Of a stretch of 14,416 nucleotides of DNA, positions 1-7,958 are shown piece after piece (position 1 is the first letter of the stretch; every line of letters begins with the position of its first letter). Under the pieces are notes generated by a model. That model was not told where the DNA came from and searched no databases. It was given only the letters and a program-made list of their open reading frames with translations. This DNA is from Lobulomyces angularis (Eukaryota > Chytridiomycota > Chytridiomycetes > Lobulomycetales > Lobulomycetaceae). The stretch is taken from assembly GCA_027604685.1 (NCBI GenBank), contig JADHYX010000364.1, positions 1-14,416 of the forward strand, read 5' to 3'. A program made the position numbers and the translations under genes.

Positions 1-137
1 AAAAAAAAAAAATTAAATTTTTTTTCTGAAAAGTAATTTTACCCCAGGATAAGAAAATTTTTTTCTACTAATTAAGAGGAACAACTAAAAAGTACATTGT
101 TTTTTTTTATTAAAATTTTTTTTTTTCATTTTATTTT

Positions 138-2913
138 TTACTTACAAGCATCTAGTTTCACATGATTTCCTGCATCGCTACTAGAGACTCCTACAAAAAA
201 GATAGAATGTTCAGGAACAAAAAGTTTATCAAACTTGACATGCTTTTCTCCTGAATTATGTAATATTTCTAAACTTTTTGTAATTAAATTTAAAACCAAA
301 GCAATTCTGTCTCCTTTTTTTGTTAAGAGTGGAAATTAGAATAAAAAAAAAAAAAAAAAAAAAATTAATACACATATGTAAAATTATTATTTTTCATTTT
401 TTTTTATTTACCAGTTTTAAAGGGAAATCCTTTGTATCTTTTATTATCATGATAAATATCGCCAGTACTTGAAACAGAGAGGTAGTATTTCACCTTATCA
501 CTGGAATGCATCCTGTCAGCTACTTTATCAGTCAATCCAATAATTAAATAAGTGGTTAGGTTAATTATATGGAAATCAAAAACTCTCTTCCCGCTATCCA
601 CGCATTCCTTTGCTAAAATTGTTTTCCAACTACCAACTTCAAACTTTATTTCATTTCTTTGTAAATATTTTATTCCTGGTACATTTTCTTCAAAAGAAAT
701 TTCACTCAGTCTTCTTTTTTTTTTTGGTTTTGTTATTAAATTTGATTTTGATGCGCCTCCCTGCTTTAAAAAAAAAAAATTAATATCTATTTTTTATCTT
801 TAAACTACATTAACATCAGATATTCCAGAGTTTGTTTCAGATTGTACTCGTTTTACATTACTTGATAATCTATTTATATAATTTTGAATCAATGGTGTGT
901 TAATGGGTAAATTATTCTCCGGTGATACTAAGGCCACATCCGTTTGAATTCGTTTCAAAGTATTATTTGGTATTTTATTTATAAAATTTTGTGTCATAGG
1001 TGTATTAGTGCTGGAAATGCTGTTGCCGGCATTAAACTGCTGTATTGTTTCGAATCTGTTCTCCTCCACGTTATTATTTGATGTATTAAATTTTAACTTA
1101 ATTTCAGCAATCATATTCTGTAAGATAATTTTTTAAAGTTACTTTTACAAAAAAAAAAAAAAAGGTAAACTAACCAAAATCGACTCTTTTAAGCTCACAA
1201 AATCAACTGTTGTTTTAACTTGTATTTCAGTTAACAATCGATTAATTTTTACCTAAAAAAAGGGTGAAAAAATTAAAATTAAAAAAAGTAATACTATTTT
1301 GATAATATATTTCTACCTCAAATTCAGAAATGGTACTAGCTGACAAACAAGTAGACAAAAAGGATCTTAAATCATTTTTTAATTCTAGTATTGTTGTCTG
1401 ATTTAGTTCGTCTTTTTTATTTACATTTACATTTGACAATTTACTTTCACTTTGCTATTAAACAAACAAAGATTAAAATTTAGATGAAAAAAAAACAAAT
1501 AAAATAATAATGTAAATCAATCTAAAAAAAAACCCATATACCTGTAAAGTTTTGAATTGTTTTTCTACTAATTTAAGCACTCGTCTTCTTAAAACGTTGT
1601 CATGATTTGATATAAAGTGATTTATATTTGTAATACTTGCTGTGCCCTAGCAGTTAATATTTAAATTTTTTTTTGGTGATTATTAAAAAAATATTACTGT
1701 ACCTTTAGTTCATTTTCCAGTTGTTCGGATCTTAAAAACTTTGAATCTTCTATTTTTTTTATATTGTTCTCAATTAAAATAATTGTTTCATAAAAGTTAT
1801 TCTAATTTTTTTTTTTTTTAATTTTTTAAAAAAAAAAAAAAAAAACTTTAATTTTAAATAAAAAAAAAAATAAAGATAAAAAAATACATATTAAAAATTT
1901 TTTTTCAAAAAATTTTTTTTTTTTTTTTTTACATTTTGATCAAAAAGTTTTTTCAAAACCAATTTTTGATTTTTTAAGTTAAATTCTACTTCATTCTTGA
2001 ATTTTTGATTAATACAAAAATTTAACTTATTTTCTTCCATTAATTTTTCAAATTCTTTTTTAAAAAGTTCTCCAAAATTTGATAAAAATAAAAAGTCATC
2101 CTTTTTATTTTTAACAAAGCTAATATCAATCATATCATTTTGCAATTGTTTCATTTTTATATGAATTGTAGCTGTTTTGAGTTCAATATCATCTTTCATT
2201 TTAGTAATTTCATTTTTTAAGTTACTATTTATTTACAAAAGAAAAGAGCAATCAGTTTTTAATTAATTTATAAAATGCGTTACTAACCTTGTGGAAAAGT
2301 TTTGATTAATGACCTTAACAGCTTCGTTTTCTTTGACTGCATAGGGAAAGTTTGAAACATTTTCATTTTTTAAACTATCCGAAAAATAGAGTGTATGGTG
2401 TAAAAAAAAAAATACATATATATACCTTTCTATTTTTTTATGCAATAGTTTATCATTTAAGTTAACTTTTTCATCTATAACAAATAAATTTTGTTCCAAA
2501 ACTTTTAATTTTGCTCTAAGATCCACCAAACAAGATTGATTATTGATTTCCAGCTCTTGAATGTGAGCGATGGCACGTAATACAACATTGATCTTATTTT
2601 CAAAATTTTCTTGTTTAAATTTCTTCCTTTTTTTTTCCACCTCCTCCACTTTTTTATTTAAACTTTCTTCTAAATATTTTTCAAAATTTTCTTCATATGT
2701 GTTTTTGTAATCGAATAAATCATTTATTAACTTTTGCCTTTGATTTTGTAAATTTACTAGCTCTTTTTTTTGTTGAAAAACAATATGAGCATTATTGCCG
2801 TAAGTGTTTTCTAATTCTTTAAGGGCCTTGGTAGAATTATTTATTTTGAAGTTAACTTCGTCTATTTTGAACTCATGCTTAATTGCAATTTTAAAGGAAC
2901 TAAGAAATTCCAT
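138..2913 (-). CDS. Coiled-coil protein with C-terminal SPRY (B30.2-like) domain
   Basis: Exons: 2913-2426, 2374-2288, 2224-1933, 1801-1703, 1646-1542, 1454-1317, 1252-1175, 1117-809, 760-412, 313-138; total 706 aa in one frame. Residues 1 to ~430 are Lys/Glu/Asn-rich with long predicted coiled coils (for example LKELENTYG, KKELVNLQNQRQKLI, VEEVEKKRKKF). Residues 466-523 hold an imperfect repeat, followed by a basic KPKKKRR stretch (about 543-549) that could be a nuclear signal. Residues ~565-700 read as SPRY: VGSWKTILAKE, SGKRVFDFHI, GDRIALVLNLITKSLEIL, FFVGVSS. TRIM proteins have coiled coil plus SPRY, but no RING or B-box is visible. The start is uncertain: the ATG at 2913 has a poor context, and the frame stays open upstream to 2985 without another ATG. 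The end could also be spliced: a GTAAGT donor at 145 and a TTTTTAG acceptor at 85 give an alternative stop at 68. Function unknown. Confidence 0.75.
343..364. repeat. Poly(A) run of 22, poly(T) on the sense strand of an intron
   Basis: An uninterrupted run of A on the plus strand inside the last intron (314-411) of the coiled-coil/SPRY gene, read as poly(U) in its transcript. Similar long runs lie in other introns of the window. Confidence 0.9.
836..1009 (-). repeat. Internal protein repeat in the coiled-coil/SPRY gene
   Basis: Two copies of a ~24-residue motif occur in one exon: residues 466-489 (TNTPMTQNFINKIPNNTLKR..., 1009-938) and 501-523 (INTPLIQNYINRLSSNVKR..., 904-836). They share the pattern (I/T)NTPxxQN(F/Y)IN(K/R)(I/L)xxNxxKR(I/V)Q. 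The copies have diverged, so this is an old duplication or a repeated short binding motif in the linker before the SPRY domain. Confidence 0.75.
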
Positions 2914-2948
2914 GTATTTTGAATCTTCAACTTTGTTTTTGTTCCATG

Positions 2949-2961
2949 TGTTACACAAAAA
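2949..2961. repeat. 13-bp direct repeat, left copy (TGTTACACAAAAA)
   Basis: This 13-mer is repeated exactly at 4119-4131. The two copies closely bracket the minus-strand Fanzor pseudogene (3025-4128, which overlaps the right copy by ten bases). They could be a target-site duplication, but half the motif is low-complexity A-rich sequence in an AT-rich genome, so chance is possible. Confidence 0.35.
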
Positions 2962-3024
2962 AAGTTGATTGAAAATTAAAATTGTTTAAACTTGGATTAA
3001 AGGGTATTGGTGTTTAACGACTGC

Positions 3025-4128
3025 CTATATATCATTAGAACAAGACAGCTGAAGAGCTGATAGAAAGTGAGACAGCTCTGGAGGTTCTGAAGGTTCTGGT
3101 CTTGAGTAGGTGGATTTAAATTAATGAAGAAAAAACAGGTATAAGTTTCTAAATAGAGCTTTTAGTTTAATTCTTACCTTTCCAATCTATGTGGTCTACC
3201 GTTAAAATTAAAAGAATTCCATGCAATAAGAGCCATACATTCTCCAGATGTAATATCAAAGAAAATGTACATACTATACATTTTTCACAGTGCTTTACTC
3301 TCATGCTGATTTGTGAAAGTTGAACCAAGCATCTGGAGCATGTTTTTAAGAAGTAAAATAGTCATCGTAACCAATTACTGGTAGGCTTAAAAGCTCTTGC
3401 TACTTTTTTTATGAATTTTAGAAACCTGTGTTTAGTTGATAAGTTTTTACCAAAAAAAATCCCACATGCTTTTCCATATGCTAAACAATTTTTAATTGGA
3501 GTCAACAATGGAGTAAATTTTCCTTCAGAAAACTCTTCCGCTAATAACTGAAATGCTTTTTTGAACTAGAAAGTTTTTTTTTTTCCATTCTTGTCCAGAT
3601 TAAACTTTTTTGATACTTTTTGAAAAAAATTAGTCCATCGATTCATTACCTTCTTGTTGCTAATACCAGCAACAAGACAGGGTAAGAAATATTTGCTTCT
3701 GTTTTAGTGCTTTCTCATAAGGTACACTGCTGTACAACATCAGACTGTCGCTTATTTTACTCCATAGTTCTATGTTTTTGAAGCCTTCTTTAATGACGAA
3801 CGCAAACCTAATTTTACTGATTAAATATCTTACAGATTATACCTGTATGATTGCAACATACGGTGGTTTTTTTTTCAGGTCTTCCAAATGCATTGTTGTT
3901 CTGACTTTTTTTCTTTTTGTTGACTGAAAGATTACCAGTAGTTTTACCAGCAGAATTTAATCGCCTCCATCTCTCTTTTCCACCAGGACGATGAGTTCTG
4001 TCATAAAAAACGCTGAATTTGATTCGTCTTTTCATCAACTGGTTCATAGTGTTTGTTTTTTCAGGTGAGAAGCTTTTATAGATCACATCCTTATAAAATG
4101 ACAATGGGTCTTGCATATTGTTACACAA
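3025..4128 (-). pseudogene. Decayed Fanzor1-like (eukaryotic TnpB-like) RNA-guided nuclease gene
   Basis: Fanzors are eukaryotic relatives of the IS605/IS607 TnpB nuclease, with a RuvC core interrupted by a C4 zinc finger. Minus-strand blocks, N to C: a Lys/Arg-rich open frame at 4128-3814 that I do not recognise; KNCLAYGKACGIFFGKN (about 3500-3450), at the place where Fanzors have a AYGDA-type RuvC segment; YDDYFTS then KTCSRC (about 3372-3329), the D-E/D-(F/Y)-x-T-S plus first zinc knuckle; HCEKC (about 3293-3278), the second knuckle; FFDITSGECMALIAW (about 3270-3225), where RDxxAAxNI is expected; and NGRPHRLER (to 3178). A GTAAGA donor at 3177 and an AAG acceptor at 3101 would splice in frame to a Pro-rich tail (PEPSEPPELS) ending at 3025. 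The Arg of the RD motif and the catalytic residue of the AYGKA segment look lost. Frames change at least four times (about 3830, 3675, 3345, 3270) and in-frame stops occur near 3566 and 3360, so it is dead. Confidence 0.7.
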
Positions 4129-4131
4129 AAA
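4119..4131. repeat. 13-bp direct repeat, right copy (TGTTACACAAAAA)
   Basis: Exact partner of the 13-mer at 2949-2961. The minus-strand open frame 4128-3814 begins inside this copy, so the repeat may instead be part of the element. I see no inverted repeats just inside the two copies. Confidence 0.35.
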
Positions 4132-4625
4132 TACAAAGAGATAGCATAAATAATTGCAAACTTAAACAAGGGTTTTCAACACTTGAAGGTTGGTGAACTT
4201 TCAAGGTATGATAAAATTCCGTTATTTTTTAATTTAAGTGGAAAGAATTTTTTCTTTTACATAAAAAAAATAAAAATTATTTTAACTCTTTGTAAATAAC
4301 GTTAGTTAATAAACCAAAAAAACATTGTTTTTATTTTAACAGCTATGTTTTCTACACTACGTTTGATTTTTTCGGTAGTATTCTTTTTAATGCAGCACAC
4401 TTTTATTCTGTGTGATAGCCATAATTCTACTTTTTCTACTATTTGGTGGCTTACCCTCTTATTGGCAAGTTGCGTTTGCAAAAATTTTTTATTAGAGGTG
4501 TTATTTTTTTATTTTTATTACTGATTTTTTTTGCGAGTTAAAAAAAAAAAAGTAAAAAGGTAAAAAAAAAAATTTAAATTCATGTACACAAAGCTAATAA
4601 AATTACCTAAAAATAATTAAAAATC
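4132..4625. other. Spacer between the two divergent Fanzor pseudogenes, with one open minus-strand stretch
   Basis: AT-rich DNA between the inner ends of the two decayed nucleases. The minus strand is open from 4499 to a TAA at 4302 (about 65 codons, no early ATG). It encodes a Lys/Val-rich peptide with NKKFLQTQLANK and WLSHRIKVCC. It could be an upstream exon or N-terminal remnant of the minus-strand Fanzor, but I do not recognise it. The rest (4132-4300, 4500-4625) is homopolymer-rich and shows nothing clear. Confidence 0.4.
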
Positions 4626-5382
4626 AAATTCAATATAACAAGTGATTGTAAATTAAGCAAGGAAGGGGTTGGATATTTTTTGATAATACCTTTAAAGTAG
4701 ATCCTTCAAGAAACATAAAACATGATAATTACTGTGGAGTTGACCCTGGATTAAGAGTCTTTTTAACGTTTGTTCAAAATTTACTAATTACACCCATGAT
4801 CAAAAAAAGTTGAGAAAAATTCGAAATGATATTGAACTGCTAAAAAAAAACTGGATTTTTAAAAAGGATAGAGAAAAAAATCCCCTTCGAAAAAAGTATT
4901 TAATTAAAAGGGAAACCAAAATAAAAAACACAGTCAAACAACTTCACTATGATGTTATTAATGATTTATTCAGAAAAAACGCTGTAATAATTTATGGAGA
5001 TATCAAATGCCACATATTGTTCAAATTTCATAAAATAAAACATTAAAGAAAGATTTTCAAATGTTAAGTTTTCATCAATTTAAGAATCGTTTATTGCATA
5101 AAACTGGCAGTTCAGGAAACAACGTTTTTTGGTAAATGAAGCATACAACAAAAACTTGTTTACTTTATGGAAAGCTAAATGATCCAAAAGTTTAAAGAAC
5201 TATTATTATAGTCAATGTAACAAAACGATTGGAAGAGATGAAGACGCAGCAAAATGCATTTTAATGAAAGGTTTAATTTTAAACAAACTTTTTGTTGAGA
5301 TGCACTGGGTGAATTAAAAACCCTAGGTGAAAATCGTCTGCGCTCAATGGCGGTTAAAGACCTTAATGTAACCGTGGATTAA
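4626..5382 (+). pseudogene. Decayed TnpB-like / Fanzor2-type RNA-guided nuclease gene
   Basis: Reading the plus strand through successive frames gives a recognisable TnpB order. First comes a beta-strand segment, KEGVGYFLIIPLK. Then RuvC-I CGVDPGLRVFLTF, with its catalytic Asp codon at 4742-4744. A Lys-rich helical stretch (4810-5040) follows, with YDVINDLF and IIYGDIKCH. Next are QFKNRLL, then VNEAYTTKTC with the first zinc-knuckle Cys at 5157-5159, and GKLNDPK. Last is CNKTIGRDEDAAKCILMKGL, with the RuvC-III Arg-Asp at 5234-5239. Two of the four zinc-finger Cys are lost (C-L-L-Y and Y-S-Q-C). Seven frame changes (about 4700, 4808, 5040, 5130, 5150, 5188, 5298) make it non-functional. The N-terminal REC/WED part is absent or too decayed to see. 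It is clearly a different lineage from the minus-strand copy, judged by the GxLN and RDxxAAK signatures. Confidence 0.8.
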
Positions 5383-5876
5383 TTTAACTTTTGTTAACTT
5401 TTTCTTCTTTAGTTTTTTTTTAACGTTAAAGTTTTATTAAAATTTGTAAAGTAATATAATAGTTTATTGAGCGGGAAGTATTTGGAAAAATTGTATCAGA
5501 GATTAATTGCTGTGAATGGTTACAAAAGTAAGTGTTATAAGACCAGTGTTATTTTTAATGATAACTTGAACGAATTGACTTACTAAAGATTTCGTTACTC
5601 TTTTGATTTTATTATAAATGTCTTGTTGGTTATTCAACAAACTATCTGTTTTCATTCTATTTGTAGTATTGAAAATTTGACTCCAAAATAAAAAATATTG
5701 AAAATTCCAATAAATAATAAATTAAAACTGAATATTAAAAATGTTGCAGTTACATTACTCTATTTTCTTACTTTGTTTAAAAAAAAAAAATTTCCTTACA
5801 ATATTAAATATATCTATTATTAATTTTATCATTATTAAATATTTTGTATTTTTTTGTATCTTCATTCGCGTAGTAA
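5383..5876. other. Intergenic AT-rich DNA downstream of the methyltransferase gene, with one exon-like piece
   Basis: No convincing gene. On the minus strand, ATG at 5655 opens 24 codons (MKTDSLLNNQQDIYNKIKRV...) that end at a consensus GTAAGT donor (5583-5578); unspliced, the frame continues to a TAA at 5503-5505, 50 residues in all. It could be a first exon of the coiled-coil/SPRY gene with the Fanzor remnants inside its first intron. However, its phase-0 donor does not match the acceptors I can find near 2925-2935, so this is weak. The remainder is T- and A-rich filler. Confidence 0.35.
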
Positions 5877-7741
5877 TCAATTTGAAGTAAAAAACTTCAT
5901 ATTTTGATAAAAAGATAACATAGGATTCTCGCCATATTTTGTTTTAGTTTTGTTTAGATCTTTTGAAAACGTTTTTAGAAAATCTTTTTGAGAATAGATT
6001 TTGGTTTCAAAACCCTTTTGATGTTTATTATGACAAATAGTAGTGTAAACCTTTTTCATTAACTCGAAGTTTGTAGGAAAAAATATATCAAACCAACCAG
6101 GTTGAACCAAGTATGTTGTACATGGTATGGTTGCTAAAAAAAATTTGTTAAATATCTATTTAACAAAAATACCTCCGTTATATCTTGTCTGCACTACAGG
6201 ACCATCAACCCCATTAACCGCGTCAGGTAATGAACTGAAATCTGATAAAATGAGCCTGTGTTTAGGAAAATACTTGTTCAGCTTTTCAAAAAATTGTAAA
6301 CACATTGTAGGCAGAAACTCAGGTTGTGTCATATTACTTGAAAATGGCAGAAAAGATTTCAAAAAACGTTTTACATGGAAACCTCTTAATATAGGAGATA
6401 CGTAACCAGTTTCCTCTCTTATTGATAAATATCGCTTAAGTAGAGGATCTGTAACTTCTTCAAAACCTACTTCAAAATCACCATCTTCATCAATCAATAC
6501 CATTTCTTGTAAAGGTGCCATGGTGTCGCTGTCGTATCTAACCACATCATGCGAAAAATTGTCCTTGAAAATAATTAAATTATAATTTCGAACAAATAAA
6601 AAAAATTTACAATAACTTCCATTGAAATAAAAAAGCAGGGATCATTAAATTCAGTTTCCCAATCAAATATTGATTTTTTAATTATTTGAAATCTACCTTC
6701 ATGAGTTTTAATTTCCTTTTGCTTTAGTCTATAAAAAAAAGAAATTTTTTTTGGTTACTGCTGATCCTTCATGAATTAAAAAAAGACGATAAAAAATTAA
6801 ACCAACACTCAATAACGCTCATATCGCTCCAAGAAATTTTGTGTAGCAAATATAAAACCAAAAGATTAAAAGTGATACTAACAACAACAGATCACTAATT
6901 TCAATTACAGTATATTTCATATTCTGATAGATCTCAAAATTATTGCTTCTTATAAAATCTAAAATATTTAACATCAAAGTGCCATTTCCACCTCCAACTT
7001 CAAAAATATGCAAATATTTAGCCCCTTTTTTATCTAATGTATAATTAGTTAAAATATAATTAGCCAAGGCATACCCATACTAAATTGAAAAATAATTAGT
7101 GTTATTTTAAATGCATGAAAAAAAAAAAAAAAAAAAAAAAATGATTGTTTGGAAATGTTTTTTTTTTTTTTATAAAGAACAAAAAAATTAATTAATAAAA
7201 AAAAAAAAAAATGCTTCGATCGCAATCGTTTTATATATATTCTCAACTCCAAAAATCTTAATAAGACAAACACTTACCCATGGTCTAAAAAGTTCTGTTG
7301 GGGTATGCCAAATTTGTCGCGCTTCGGAATTCTGAAGTTCTGTGTTATCAATTTGCTTATAAAGATTACTCGTGTAATTTAAAAAATCGTAATTATCTCT
7401 AATTTTACTAAAGTCAATTTCAGTTTGAGGACTAAAAATTACACTACAGTGGTAATAATATTTAATAAAAAAAAATTAAATTTTGTATAATGGTAGTAAA
7501 CACAATACGCTTTTTTATTAAAGTATCCATAATTGTGGTTGTAAAGGGAGTTATGTATAAAATTTCTGCTGGAAACTTTAGTTGTTCTTGGAACTGTTTC
7601 GGTTTTTATCAATTGGTCAAGATTCAAATGCTGATACTTTGATATATCAATTTTTTTTATTTTATTCTTAGGATCTGTGTGCCTTAGGGAATCCCAATAA
7701 TTTTCTAAAATTAATTTTGTAGTGGAAAAATTTCGCTTCAT
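5877..7741 (-). CDS. DUF185 / MidA-NDUFAF7 superfamily SAM-dependent methyltransferase, fungal YKL162C-like type
   Basis: Exons: 7741-7509, 7443-7278, 7079-6889, 6728-6611, 6563-6173, 6133-5877; total 451 aa, stop TGA. Blocks recalled from fungal DUF185 proteins run across the exons: GYFNKKAVIFSP (over the first junction), WHTPTELFRPW-YGYALANYI (over the second), SAM-binding motif I EVGGGNGT (residues 160-167), KKSIFDWE, DNFSHDVVRYD, MVLIDEDGDF, LPDAVNGVDGPVVQTRY, LVQPGWFDIFFPTNFE and GENPMLSFYQN. Length fits the family. NDUFAF7 methylates an arginine of complex I in mitochondria; the substrate of this fungal branch is not known to me. The N-terminus MKRNFSTTKLI is basic and acid-free, consistent with mitochondrial import (inference). 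The junction 6889/6728 uses a weak GTTGTT donor, the intron is long (160 bp), and the protein looks a few residues short there, so a small exon may be missed. Confidence 0.9.
7118..7141. repeat. Poly(A) run of 24, poly(T) on the sense strand of an intron
   Basis: The longest homopolymer in the window. It lies in the 198-bp second intron (7080-7277) of the methyltransferase gene, upstream of an ACTAAT sequence and the TTTCAATTTAG acceptor. Slippage at such runs may explain why this intron is longer than its neighbours. Confidence 0.9.
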
Positions 7742-7958
7742 GATTTTATAAACCCTAAAATCTCAATTTCAGTTGTTAAAGTATAAGGGTAAAATAATAT
7801 ATAATCAGAAAAAAAAAAGTAATATTTACATTATGAAAAAAAACATATATAATTCAAAAGCTTTAATTAACAAATTCATCAATTTTGAATTTTGTCTTAA
7901 AAACTTCACATTTTTAAGTTCAAAGGTGTAAAAATCTGTTACGCTGAAAATTTCTACT
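7742..7958. other. Intergenic region and promoter space of the DUF185 methyltransferase gene
   Basis: A 217-bp gap between the 3' end of the RING/ZZ gene and the start of the methyltransferase, both on the minus strand. It must hold the 3' end of one transcript and the promoter of the next. The minus strand has TTTATAAAATC directly before the ATG at 7741; it is TATA-like but probably too close to be a TATA box. No RNA gene or conserved motif was recognised. Confidence 0.45.

Noticed and set aside
552..803. Plus-strand open frame of 83 codons
   Set aside because: It is the antisense of the SPRY exon and adjoining intron; the minus strand gives a recognisable domain in a spliced frame.
2949..2961. 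CRISPR-like or regular repeat array around the GTTACAC motif
   Set aside because: Only two copies 1.17 kb apart, with no array or spacers; no CRISPR array anywhere in the window.
4810..5046. Intact small plus-strand gene of 78 codons
   Set aside because: It is the middle part of the decayed TnpB-like gene; flanking frames continue the same domain order.
5461..5540. Plus-strand exon-like peptide (VFGKIVSEINCCEWLQK followed by GTAAGT)
   Set aside because: Too short, no partner exon or homology recognised, and it overlaps a minus-strand candidate of equal weight.
6127..6405. Plus-strand open frame of 92 codons
   Set aside because: Antisense of the methyltransferase exon holding MVLIDEDGDF and VVQTRY; no family match on the plus strand.
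6839..6886. U12-type intron in the methyltransferase, because of GTATCACTTTT
   Set aside because: It departs from the U12 donor consensus, and no matching branch site precedes the acceptor.
7049..7273. Minus-strand open frame rich in Phe and Lys
   Set aside because: It is the poly(T)-rich second intron of the methyltransferase gene read as protein.
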